Positions 16,959-26,600 of a DNA stretch of 64,000 nucleotides are shown piece by piece. A program made the position numbers and the translations under genes. Numbering within the stretch: the stretch's first letter is position 1; each line of letters opens with the position of its first letter. The DNA lies in assembly GCA_029859645.1 (NCBI GenBank), contig JAOUCS010000001.1:1-64000 (forward strand). Direction: 5' to 3'. The DNA is from Lysobacterales bacterium. GTDB lineage: Bacteria > Pseudomonadota > Gammaproteobacteria > Xanthomonadales > SZUA-36. The notes under the pieces were generated by a model that saw only the letters and a list, made by a program, of their open reading frames with translations, had not been told where the DNA came from and searched no databases.

Positions 16959-18443
16959 ATGGATCAGAAGATCAACAAGGTAGTCATCGCTGGTGGAGGT
17001 ACCGCCGGTTGGATGGCCGCGGCAGCCATTTCAAAGATTTTGGGCAAAGTGCTCGATATCACGCTGATTGAATCCGATGAAATTGGCACGGTTGGCGTCG
17101 GAGAAGCCACCATTCCTCCGCTGATGTCATACCACCAGTTACTGGATATCAAGGAACAGGACTTCATGGCAGCTACCCAGGCTACCTTCAAACTGGGAAT
17201 CGCCTTCGAAGGCTGGCGTGACGTCAATGAGAACTACATTCACTCGTTTGGCACCACCGGAAGGGATCACTGGACAGCCGGCTTTCAGCATTTCTGGCTG
17301 AAGGACCGCAGCAGGGGGTCGACCCGGGATTATGGCGAATATTGCCTCGAACTGATTGCGGCGGAGCACAACAAGTTTGCCCACCTGCCAAAAGCCGGGT
17401 TGAATTACGCTTACCATATCGATGCCACGCTCTACGCTCGGTTCCTTCGTAAGTTCAGCGAGGGATTTGGCGTCAAGCGTGTCGAGGGCAAGATCAACCA
17501 GGTCGCGACCTGGCCGGAAAATGGCTTTATCAAATCGCTAACCCTGGAATCAGGGCAGGTGATTGAGGGAGACCTGTTTATCGACTGCACCGGGTTCAGG
17601 GGCTTGCTGATCGAGCAGACGCTGAAAACCGGCTACAAGGACTGGTCGCACTGGCTGCCCTGTGACAGCGCCGTGGCTGTACAGACTGAATCCCTGATTG
17701 AAGCGATCCCGTATACACGGGCCATTGCGCATGAATCCGGCTGGCAGTGGCGTATTCCGCTGCAGCACCGGGTGGGCAATGGCATGGTCTACAGCAGCCA
17801 GTACATTGACGATGACGATGCCAAAAGAAAACTGCTGAAAAATATTTCGGGCGGACGCTTGACGGATCCGCTGCAGATCAAGTTCAGAACCGGCCGTCGG
17901 CTGAAAAACTGGAACAAAAACTGCATCGCGCTGGGCCTGGCCAGTGGTTTCCTGGAGCCGCTGGAGTCGACCAGTATCCACCTGATTCAGCGCGGCGTGC
18001 TGCGCCTGATGCAGTTATTTCCCATTACCGGCATCAAGCAGCCGGATGTCGACGAATACAACAAGCAGAGCCTGCTTGAAATCCACAACATCAGGGATTT
18101 CATCATTCTGCATTACAAGGTCACCAACCGGCAGGACAGTCCTTTCTGGCGTTATTGCCGGTCGATGCAAGTGCCGGACTCGCTGCAGCACCGGATAGAC
18201 CTGTTCAGGGAATCGGCCCGGGTTTTCAAAATTCCGAATGAGCTGTTTGGCGAAAACTCCTGGATACAGGTCATGCTGGGCCAGGGCCTGATACCGGAGC
18301 AGTACCACCAGACGGTGGATGTCATGGGCGACCAGGAATTAACCCGCTTCATGGAAAATATTCGGACCCACGTCGAGCGCACGGTGGCCAAGCTGCCGAA
18401 CCACCAGGCGTATGTTGAGCAGTACTGTAAAGCGAAAGCCTGA
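16959..18443 (+). CDS. Tryptophan-halogenase family flavoprotein (second copy)
   Basis: A 494-residue FAD-dependent halogenase-like protein with all family signatures intact. These are VVIAGGGTAGWMAAAAI (FAD loop), GVGEATIPPLM, ATFKLGIAFEGW with the catalytic-type Lys, GWQWRIPLQHR (the WxWxIP motif that blocks mono-oxygenation), and LASGFLEPLESTSIHL with the catalytic Glu region. It is therefore a better candidate for a working halogenase than the copy at 13600. The two copies are clearly diverged, so they are not a recent duplication. No flavin reductase gene is seen nearby, so reduced flavin would come from elsewhere. The ATG is preceded by ACACGAGGCAAAC and the gene ends the cassette; the GH1 promoter follows. 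Confidence 0.9.
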   Translation: MDQKINKVVIAGGGTAGWMAAAAISKILGKVLDITLIESDEIGTVGVGEATIPPLMSYHQLLDIKEQDFMAATQATFKLGIAFEGWRDVNENYIHSFGTTGRDHWTAGFQHFWLKDRSRGSTRDYGEYCLELIAAEHNKFAHLPKAGLNYAYHIDATLYARFLRKFSEGFGVKRVEGKINQVATWPENGFIKSLTLESGQVIEGDLFIDCTGFRGLLIEQTLKTGYKDWSHWLPCDSAVAVQTESLIEAIPYTRAIAHESGWQWRIPLQHRVGNGMVYSSQYIDDDDAKRKLLKNISGGRLTDPLQIKFRTGRRLKNWNKNCIALGLASGFLEPLESTSIHLIQRGVLRLMQLFPITGIKQPDVDEYNKQSLLEIHNIRDFIILHYKVTNRQDSPFWRYCRSMQVPDSLQHRIDLFRESARVFKIPNELFGENSWIQVMLGQGLIPEQYHQTVDVMGDQELTRFMENIRTHVERTVAKLPNHQAYVEQYCKAKA

Positions 18444-18470
18444 ACAGGCCTTGAAGATAATTAACTTACT

Positions 18471-18512
18471 TTGATAAATCTATCGGGTACAGCTAGAATG
18501 TAAACGCTTACA
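18471..18512 (+). promoter_or_regulatory. GH1-operon promoter with overlapping LacI-type operator
   Basis: TTGATA at 18471-18476, a 17-base spacer and TAGAAT at 18494-18499 make a good sigma-70-like promoter. The palindrome TGTAAACGCTTACA at 18499-18512 starts on the last base of the -10 box, exactly as at xylB. It would control the GH1, LacI, MFS and downstream hydrolase genes. Confidence 0.78.
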
Positions 18513-18540
18513 TTTTTATTTGGGGCCGACAAACATTGGT

Positions 18541-19886
18541 ATGAAGATCGTTTTACCTCCCGGCTCCATCATGCATTCTCCTGACTTCCTGTTCGGTTCT
18601 GCGACTTCGTCCTACCAGATCGAAGGCGGGGCGGACTACCGCCTTCCCTGCATCTGGGATACTTTTTGCGAAAAAGCCGGAACGATCCGCGACCGCTCCA
18701 ATGGAAGCGTCGCCTGCGATCATTTTTCCCGGTGGCGGGAAGATGTGGACCTGATGGCCGAACTGGGGCTGGATGCTTACCGGTTTTCGGTGTCGTGGCC
18801 GCGACTCATCAACGCTGATGGGTCTGTGCGCGAGGAGGGAGTTGCATTCTACATCCAGTTGCTCGACCACTTGAGCACTTACGATATCCGGCCATTCGTC
18901 ACGCTCTACCATTGGGATCTTCCTCAGTATTTGCAAGATGAAGGCGGCTGGTTGAACCGTGAAACCGCCTTCCGGTTCCGGGATTATGCAGACCTGGTGA
19001 CGAAAGAGTTCGGTACCCGGGTTTATTCCTATGCCACCCTCAATGAGCCCTTTTGCAGCGCTTACTATGGCTATGAAACCGGTATGCATGCCCCGGGGCT
19101 GCAGGACAGGACCCTTGGGAAAAAGGCTGCCCACCACTTGTTGCTCGCGCATGGACTGGCCATGCCGGTTCTTCAGCGGAACAGTCCCGAATCGCTGAAT
19201 GGTATCGTTCTGAATTTCACGCCTTGCTACCCCGCTACTGATTCCGCAGCCGATCAGGATGCGGCCCGCGTGGCCGATGAAACGTTCAACCAGTGGTATA
19301 TCAAGCCCCTGATGGAGGGAGCATACCCTTCCATTATCGACCATATCCCTGAATCTGAACGGCCGGAAGTTTTGCCGGGCGACCTCGACAGCATGGCTCA
19401 CCCGCTGGATTTCCTGGGAGTCAACTACTATCGCGGGCCCTATACCGGGCGGACGAGCAGCGGCCGTTTGTGCAGCTGCCGCCTGCGGGCACCTCCTTGA
19501 CGGCCATGGGTTGGGAGATTTATCCGGACGCATTTACCGACTTGCTGTTGTCATTGAACCGGAGATACCGTTTACCTCCACTCTACATAACGGAGAACGG
19601 TGCCGCGGTGGATGACCGCATCGAGCAGGGCGAGGTCAATGACATTCGACGAATCCGTTATTTTCAGGAACACCTCGAGGCCTTGCACGAGGCGCTGGAG
19701 CAGGGAGTGGATGTGCGCGGCTATTTTGCCTGGAGCCTGATGGATAATTTTGAATGGGCTGAGGGTTACGAGAAACGGTTTGGTATTGTGCATGTGGACT
19801 ATGCCACCCAGAAAAGAACCATCAAGGCCAGCGGGCTCTCGTTCCGCGACATGCTGAATCGTCGAAAGCAGCTGGTGGCGGCCTGA
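18541..19886 (+). pseudogene. GH1 beta-glycosidase, interrupted by a single-base frameshift
   Basis: The first reading frame (to a TGA at 19498-19500) encodes a normal GH1 N-terminal part: DFLFGSATSSYQIEGG, FSVSWPRLI, YHWDLPQYLQDEGGW, and the acid/base motif TLNEPF. It breaks after LDFLGVNYYRGPY. The remaining protein continues in another frame from about 19440: MGWEIYPDAFTDLLL, the nucleophile motif YITENG, and FAWSLMDNFEWAEGYEKRFG. One added or lost base near the GGGCCCTATA run at 19436-19445 restores a full-length enzyme of about 448 residues. It may be a real inactivating mutation, a programmed or phase-variable shift, or a sequencing error. No other decay is visible, which favours a recent event or an error. 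The start is uncertain: ATG 18541 is used, while TTG 18520 and ATG 18571 are alternatives. Confidence 0.88.
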
Positions 19887-19887
19887 C

Positions 19888-20895
19888 ATGGCGACGATTT
19901 ACGAAGTTTCGGAACTCGCCGGCGTTTCCCTGGCCACTGTTTCCCGTGTCATGAACGACAGTGGCAAGGTCACTGCAAAAACCCGTAAGAAGGTCAAAGC
20001 CGCCATGCGGGAACTGGGCTACCGGCCGAATTCGATCGCTCGGTCGCTGGCGTCAAGCCGCACCGACAGCGTTGGCGTGCTCGTGCCCATGTTTTACGGC
20101 CCGTTTTACGGAGAAATTCTGAGCGGGATCGAAACGGAACTGCGTGATGCCGGCAAGCACGTGATCATTACCGCCGGGCACAGTGACAAGGCGAGTGAGG
20201 AAGCGGGCATCGAGTTTCTGCTGTCACGAAATTGTGACGCCCTGATCCTGCACGTCGACGCGGTTGACGATGATTACCTGAAGAAGCTGTGTCGCGAATC
20301 AGTTCCGATCGTGGTGATCGGCCGGCACGTTGCTGGATTTGAAGATCATTGCATTAACCTCGACAATGAACTGGGCGGTTACCTTGCAACAAAATCGGTC
20401 CTGGTGCTGGGTCATAAAAAGCTGGCGTATATTTCCGGACCGCTCTGGAAGCACGATGCCCACGACCGCTTGCAAGGCCACAAGCGGGCCCTGATGGAAC
20501 ATGGCCTCGAGTTCAATGCGCAACTCCTGTACGAGGGAAACTTCCGGGAAGCCAGCGGCAGCCGGGGATTGGAGGAACTGCTGCGAATCGGGCAACCCTT
20601 CTCGGCGGTCATCTGCGCCAACGACGAGATGGCGGCGGGCGCCCTGGGTGTCGCGCGGGAAAGAGGCCTGGAGATTCCGGAAGACCTTTCCGTGATAGGA
20701 TTCGATAACGTATTTTTTACCCGTTATTTCAGACCCAAGCTATCCACCATCGACTATCAGATCAGCGGAATGGGACAAATGGCTGCGCGTGCGGTGCTTA
20801 AAATTGTCTATGGCGATAAAGATCTCGAGGTTCAGAACATGTTCCAACCCACCGTAGTCATGCGTTCCTCCGTCACATGTAAAACAGGCCCATAA
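19888..20895 (+). CDS. LacI-family transcriptional regulator of the glycosidase operon
   Basis: A 335-residue LacI/GalR regulator. The helix-turn-helix is TIYEVSELAGVSLATVSRVM at the very N terminus, followed by the hinge helix NSIARSLASSRT and a sensor domain with GVLVPMFYGPFYGEIL, FSAVICANDEMAAGALGVA and SVIGFDNVFF. The ATG lies one base after the GH1 stop, so it is co-transcribed with the glycosidase and probably regulates that operon through the operator at 18499. Because all three operators in the window share the same consensus, cross-talk with the repressor at 1881-2948 is possible. The ligand is unknown; a beta-glucoside or xyloside is likely by context. Confidence 0.92.
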   Translation: MATIYEVSELAGVSLATVSRVMNDSGKVTAKTRKKVKAAMRELGYRPNSIARSLASSRTDSVGVLVPMFYGPFYGEILSGIETELRDAGKHVIITAGHSDKASEEAGIEFLLSRNCDALILHVDAVDDDYLKKLCRESVPIVVIGRHVAGFEDHCINLDNELGGYLATKSVLVLGHKKLAYISGPLWKHDAHDRLQGHKRALMEHGLEFNAQLLYEGNFREASGSRGLEELLRIGQPFSAVICANDEMAAGALGVARERGLEIPEDLSVIGFDNVFFTRYFRPKLSTIDYQISGMGQMAARAVLKIVYGDKDLEVQNMFQPTVVMRSSVTCKTGP

Positions 20896-20899
20896 AACT

Positions 20900-22312
20900 A
20901 TGACACCAGGTATTCGTTTCACCATGCGAGTGGCGTTAACCGTTGCACTCGGTGGGTTTCTCATGGGCTTTGACGCCTCCGTGATTTCAGGTGTCGTTGG
21001 CTTTATCGAGCCGGAGTTTGAACTCAGTAAATTTGAATTGGGCTGGGCCGTCGCTTCGCTCACGCTCACGTCAACTCTGGCGATGATGCTGGCCGGCCCG
21101 ATCAGCGATCGTTTTGGTCGCCGCCCGGTGCTCAAAGTAGCCGCCCTGCTGTTTACAGTCTCAGCGTTGGCTTCAGCAGTTGCGCCGGACTACATCACGC
21201 TGGTGGCGGCGCGCATGCTGGGGGGCTTCGGGGTGGGGGCGGCGCTGATTATCGCTCCCATGTACATTGCCGAGATTGCCCCGCCATCGGTGCGTGGCAG
21301 GCTGGTCTCTTTCAACCAGTTGAACATTGTCATCGGCATCTCGGCGGCCTATTTCAGCAACTATCTCATTCTCAGTCTCGGCCAGTCAGACCTTGGCTGG
21401 GCCCAGTCTCTCAGGATAGCGGACTGGAACTGGCGCTGGATGCTGGGTGTGGAGGCTCTGCCGGCCATATTCTATTTCTTCGCGCTGCTGTTCGTGCCCG
21501 AGAGCCCGCGGTGGCTGGTCATGCGTGGCAGGACCCGGGACGCCCTGGACATCATGGAACAGGTGAGTGGGCCGGAGCAGGCCAACACTGATCTGCAAGC
21601 CGTGCAGCAGTCACTGGATGCAGAAGCCAATGAAGAAAAAGGTTCGCTGAAGGACCTGTTCCAGCCCGCCATGAAGCTGGTATTGACGATCGGTATTTCG
21701 GTTGCCATCCTGCAGCAAATTACCGGTATCAATTCCGTGTTCTTCTATGCACCGATGATTTTTGAGCAGTCAGGGATCGGCACCGATGCCGCCTTCATGC
21801 AGGCCGTGCTGGTAGGTCTTGTGAACCTGGTATTCACGGTAACAGCCATCCTGCTGATCGATAAGCTGGGGCGGCGGCCGCTGATGCTGACGGGTCTGTT
21901 TATCATCGCATTTTGCATGTTATTACTGGCCTATGGTTTCAGTTCGGCCAGTTATACAGACAGTGGCGAACTGATGGGTGTAAATCCGGTACTGATACTG
22001 ATCGGCATCCTGGGTTTCGTGGCCGGCTTTGCCATTTCACTCGGTCCGGTAATGTGGGTTCTGTTTTCAGAGTTATTTCCCAACCGGATTCGCGGTATTG
22101 CGATATCGTTCGTTGGGTTGATCAATTCTTCGATCAGCTTCATTGTGCAACTGGTTTTTCCCTGGGAACTGGAAAACTTCGGGCCATCGATCACTTTCCT
22201 GATCTACGGGGCATTTGCCGTTGCGGGATTGATTTTCGTCTGGCGCACCCTGCCTGAAACCAAGGGGCGCAGCCTGGAAGAGCTCGAAGTCGAGCTGGTA
22301 TCCAGAAAATAG
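20900..22312 (+). CDS. MFS sugar-porter family transporter
   Basis: A 470-residue, 12-helix transporter of the sugar-porter family (XylE/GLUT type), which couples monosaccharide entry to protons or cations across the inner membrane. Signatures are GFDASVISGVVGFIEP in helix 1, DRFGRRPVLK after helix 2, PESPRWLVMRGR at the end of helix 6, QQITGINSVFFYAP in helix 7 with the sugar-binding Gln-Gln and Asn, DKLGRRPLML, and PETKGRSLEELE at the C terminus. It begins five bases after the LacI stop. The remnant at 7068-7346 shares its C-terminal signature, so this gene probably carries the sugar-import function for both clusters. The exact sugar cannot be determined. Confidence 0.93.
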   Translation: MTPGIRFTMRVALTVALGGFLMGFDASVISGVVGFIEPEFELSKFELGWAVASLTLTSTLAMMLAGPISDRFGRRPVLKVAALLFTVSALASAVAPDYITLVAARMLGGFGVGAALIIAPMYIAEIAPPSVRGRLVSFNQLNIVIGISAAYFSNYLILSLGQSDLGWAQSLRIADWNWRWMLGVEALPAIFYFFALLFVPESPRWLVMRGRTRDALDIMEQVSGPEQANTDLQAVQQSLDAEANEEKGSLKDLFQPAMKLVLTIGISVAILQQITGINSVFFYAPMIFEQSGIGTDAAFMQAVLVGLVNLVFTVTAILLIDKLGRRPLMLTGLFIIAFCMLLLAYGFSSASYTDSGELMGVNPVLILIGILGFVAGFAISLGPVMWVLFSELFPNRIRGIAISFVGLINSSISFIVQLVFPWELENFGPSITFLIYGAFAVAGLIFVWRTLPETKGRSLEELEVELVSRK

Positions 22313-22327
22313 AAGGAATTATCGATC

Positions 22328-23623
22328 ATGCGGATAACTACACGCCTGTTCCCCGTGCTCATTTTGTTGTTTGGTTCACTCCATGCGTCCGGGCCTGCGG
22401 AGGTCATTCCGGTTGAGGTCGTGCAGAAGCAGGGCAGATATGTGCTGGAAAGAGCAGGTGAACCTTACACCATCAGGGGCGCCGGCCTGGAATACAGTGA
22501 TATTGCTGTTCTTGTTTCGCATGGCGGGAACTCGATCCGTACCTGGCGGACCAACAACGCCGAGTCAAGCGGACTAGAAGTGCTTGATAATGCCTGGAAG
22601 CACGGGGTCACAGTAACGCTGTGCATTGAAATCGGCCGTGAACGGCACGGTTTTGACTATGATGATGAAGCAGCCGTTGCTGCACAGCTGGAATTTGCCC
22701 GCGGAGAAGTGATGAAGTACAAAGACCATCCTGCCTTGTTGGTATGGATGATCGGCAATGAGCCCAATCTCCATTTCAAGAATCCGAAAGTGTTCGACGC
22801 AATCAACGATATTTCAGAGATGATTCACGAAGTAGACGGAAATCATCCGACCACGACGGCCCTGGCCGGCTTCAATGCCGAACTGGCCGGCCTGATTGAA
22901 ACGCGTGCCCCTGACCTGGACTTTGTCAGTATCCAGATGTACGGCGACATCGTGAACCTGCCGCGCTACCTGAATGAGACGGGGTTTAACAAGCCCTACA
23001 TGGTGACGGAATGGGGCGCGGTGGGGCACTGGGAAGTGCGGAAAACCACCTGGGGCGCGCCGGTTGAGCAGAACAGCACAGACAAGGCCGCCAATTATCT
23101 GAAGAGCTACGAGGTCGCCATTGCTTCGGACCCGGATCACGTGCTGGGGTCTTATGTCTTTCTGTGGGGTCAGAAACAGGAACGCACGCCGACCTGGTAC
23201 GGCATGTTCCTCGCAGACGGCAAGAAAACGGAAGCCATCGACACGATGCATTACATCTGGACAGGTGCGTGGCCGGAAAACCGTTCACCACAGATCGAGG
23301 TGATGCAATTGGATTCCAGGACTTCCGCCGAAGACATCATATTGAGCGCTGGGGGCAGCTACGATGCGTTGTTGACTGCCCGGGATCCCGATGGTGACAC
23401 GCTGACTTATCACTGGGAGGTTCTGCGTGAAAGCGAGGCAACCCAGGATGGGGGGGACAAAGAGGACGTTCCCGAGTCGATCGGCGGGCTGCTGGACCGG
23501 ACCGACACACCGGCCGTCAATTTGAAGGCGCCCGGAGAGGCGGGCGCTTTCCGCCTGTTTGTTTATGTTTACGACGGCCAGGGCAACGCTGGTCACGCCA
23601 ATATCCCGTTCCTGGTGCAATAG
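22328..23623 (+). CDS. Secreted clan-A glycoside hydrolase (GH5/GH2-like) with C-terminal Ig-like domain
   Basis: A 431-residue exported protein with a signal peptide (LFPVLILLFGSLHASG). The TIM-barrel part shows LVWMIGNEPNLHF at about residue 140 (the Asn-Glu acid/base pair) and KPYMVTEWGAVGHW at about 222 (nucleophile Glu). RGAGLEYSDI and NSIRTWRTNN near the N terminus resemble the GH2/GH5 barrel entry. The last ~100 residues (ILSAGGSYDALLTARDPDGD, and FRLFVYVYDGQGNAGH) form a PKD/cadherin-like beta domain. No lipobox is seen, so it is periplasmic or secreted. The substrate is unknown; the beta-glucan or beta-glycoside context comes from the GH1 and GH94-like neighbours. It starts 16 bases after the transporter stop behind a good AGAAGGAATT ribosome-binding site. 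Confidence 0.75.
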   Translation: MRITTRLFPVLILLFGSLHASGPAEVIPVEVVQKQGRYVLERAGEPYTIRGAGLEYSDIAVLVSHGGNSIRTWRTNNAESSGLEVLDNAWKHGVTVTLCIEIGRERHGFDYDDEAAVAAQLEFARGEVMKYKDHPALLVWMIGNEPNLHFKNPKVFDAINDISEMIHEVDGNHPTTTALAGFNAELAGLIETRAPDLDFVSIQMYGDIVNLPRYLNETGFNKPYMVTEWGAVGHWEVRKTTWGAPVEQNSTDKAANYLKSYEVAIASDPDHVLGSYVFLWGQKQERTPTWYGMFLADGKKTEAIDTMHYIWTGAWPENRSPQIEVMQLDSRTSAEDIILSAGGSYDALLTARDPDGDTLTYHWEVLRESEATQDGGDKEDVPESIGGLLDRTDTPAVNLKAPGEAGAFRLFVYVYDGQGNAGHANIPFLVQ

Positions 23624-23625
23624 TT

Positions 23626-26600
23626 GTGGCGGAGGTCTTCTGGGGCGAATCGCTGGTCAGGGACGCCGCAACAGGCGGCACTGGGTCGCTTACTGAGCGC
23701 GACGGTGAGGTGTTTTACAAAATATCCAACTACCATGAAATGGCGCCGTTCCTGATGGCCATTGTCAGCGGTTCTGATCACTGGATGTACGTTTCCAGCA
23801 CCGGCGGACTGACCTGTGGGCGCAGAAATCCTTCCAGCGCGCTCTTTCCTTACTGCACCGACGACAAAATCCATGATGCCTGGTCGACTACCGGGCCCTA
23901 CAGCTGTCTGCTGGTTTCAAAAGCGGGGCGGACTTCTTTATGGAAACCATTTTTTGCCCAGGTCGATGTTTACGGGGTGGAGCGTAACCTGTACAAGAAC
24001 CTGGCGGGGAACCGGCTGATTTTTGAAGAAATCAATCACAGTTTGGGCTTGACCTTCAGCTCTTGCTGGTCAAGCAGTGAGCGGTATGGCTTTGTCAGAA
24101 AAACGGTCCTGCAGAACCGTGGCGATGAAGATGTCCAGCTTGCAGTGCTCGACGGCTTGCGCAACATCCTGCCCTACGGAGTCACTCAGTCCCTGCAAAG
24201 TGAAATGAGCACCTTGCTGGATGCTTACAAGAAAACCGAAGCCGTTCCCGGCTACCCGGCTGCACTTTATTCGCTGAGCTCCATTCCGACGGACCGTGCC
24301 GAACCCAGCGAGGCTTTGATCACGACGATTGCCTGGACGGTTGGCCTTGAAAGTCCGGGGCTGCTGCTCAGTGAGGATCAGCTGCGAGCCTTTGAGACCG
24401 GCCAGCGACTGCGTTCTGAATCAACCAGCAATGGCAAGCGTGGAGCGTTTTTTGTCCATGCTTCCATCGAATTATCGCCGGGCGAGGATAGCAGCTGGTA
24501 CCTGGTTTCTGATGTAAACCAGGGTCCGTCGCAGGTGGTGGGCCTGCTAGAACAGATAGAACAGGGTATCGATGCCCAGCTGATTGAAGCGGATATAGAG
24601 CAAGGCACGCAACGCATTCTGCAACGGGTGGGCGATGCCGACGGCTGCCAGTTGTCATCGGATGCGCTGGTTGCGGGCCGGCATTTTTCCAATACGCTGT
24701 TCAATATCATGCGCGGGGGCCTTTTTTACGACGATTACTGGTTTCCCTGCAACGATTTCAGGCAGTTCGTGGCAACCTGGAACAGGCCCCTGCTGCCGCT
24801 TTTTGATCAGCTGTTCGCATCCTGTCAGCAAAACGTCTCCAGGTTTGACGTTTTCGAGGCCGTGCAGCGCAGTGAAAGTGCCGACATGGTGCGCATGGCG
24901 CTGGAGTATTTACCACTGACTTTCAGCCGGCGTCACGGCGATCCAAGCCGACCGTGGAATCGGTTTTCCATTGATATCAAGAACCCTGACGGCTCGGATA
25001 AACTTTATTACGAGGGTAACTGGCGTGATATTTTCCAGAATTGGGAAGCGCTCGCATTATCCTATCCGGAGTTCATTGAGAGTTTTATTGCCAAGTTCGT
25101 AAACGCCTCTACGGCGGATGGCTACAATCCGTACCGGATTACTCGAGAGGGTTTTGAATGGGAAGTTCTCGACCTGGAGGATCCGTGGTCGAATATCGGC
25201 TACTGGGGTGACCACCAGGTCAATTACCTGGTAAAACTGCTCGAATTGTCCCGGCGCTACCACCCGGGAATGCTTTCCGGACTGCTCACTGAAAAAATAT
25301 TCGTTTATGCCGACGTACCGTACCGGATCAGGGCCTACCAATCGCTGGTCAATGATCCCCGTAACAGCGTTGATTATGATCGGGAACGGGCCGAGGCGAT
25401 CGAAGCCCGGGTTAAAGAAACAGGCAGTGACGGTCGTCTGGTGGTTTCGGAAGATGGTTTAATTTACCGCGTTTCCCTGCTGGAGAAACTGCTGGTTCCA
25501 GCCTTGTCGAAGCTGGGTAATTTTGTTCCGGGTGGCGGAATATGGATGAACACGCAGCGCCCGGAATGGAACGATGCCAACAATGCGTTGGTCGGTTACG
25601 GCTTGTCGATGGTCACGCTCTGCTACCTGAGGCGTTACATGGTCCTGCTCCAGGAACTGCTGGGGCAGGAGGAAGGGACGGAATATTCGCTGTCTGTTGA
25701 AGTAGCAGTGTTCCTCGCCGGCATTCAGCAACTGCTGAACGCGAATGCGTCACTGCTCGGTTCTGCGGTGCTGCCGGGCGACCGGAAACAGATCATGGAT
25801 GGCCTGGGGGAGTTGTCGGAAGCATACCGCGGGTCGGTGTATCGGGGCTTCTCCGGTGAGTGTTCGGTTATCGACTCGTCACATTTGAAGTCTTTTCTGG
25901 AATTAGCGGTGGCCTGGCTGGACCATGGATTGGCGCATAGTCGACGCGAGGACGGATTGTATCACTCCTACAATCTGATCGACTTTGGCAAAGATGGTTA
26001 TAAAGTCGAATACCTGCAGGAGATGCTGGAAGGGCAGGTGGCCGTGCTGAGTTCGGGTTTTCTCGATCCGGCTTCCAGCCTTGATTTGCTGAACGCATTA
26101 AGAGAAAGTGCTTTATATCGTTCTGATCAGAACAGCTATATTCTCTATCCGAAAAACACGCTTCAGCCTTTTATTGAGAAAAATATCATCGATGACGCCG
26201 CGATTCAGGACAACGAGTGGCTCAGGAGCCAGCTCGGTTCGGGTAATCGGAAAATCATCGAGCAGGATGTTAGCGGCAAAATTCATTTCAACGGCAGGTT
26301 CAGAAACGCCGAGGAACTTCGTTGCGCGCTGAAACAGGAGCCCGGGATCAGCAGGGAAGAAATCCAGGCAGTGATATCAGTATTTGAAGACGTTTTCGCG
26401 CACCGGCAGTTCACCGGCCGTTCTGGAGCCATGTACAAGTATGAAGGGCTCGGCTGTATCTACTGGCACATGGTCTCCAAGCTGTTGCTGGCTGATGCTG
26501 AGTGCATTGAAGCAGCTGTTCGGACAGGGTCGGACCAGAGCATCATCGACAGTCTCCTGTCGCACTTCGATGAAATCCAGGCTGGACTGGGCGTTCACAA

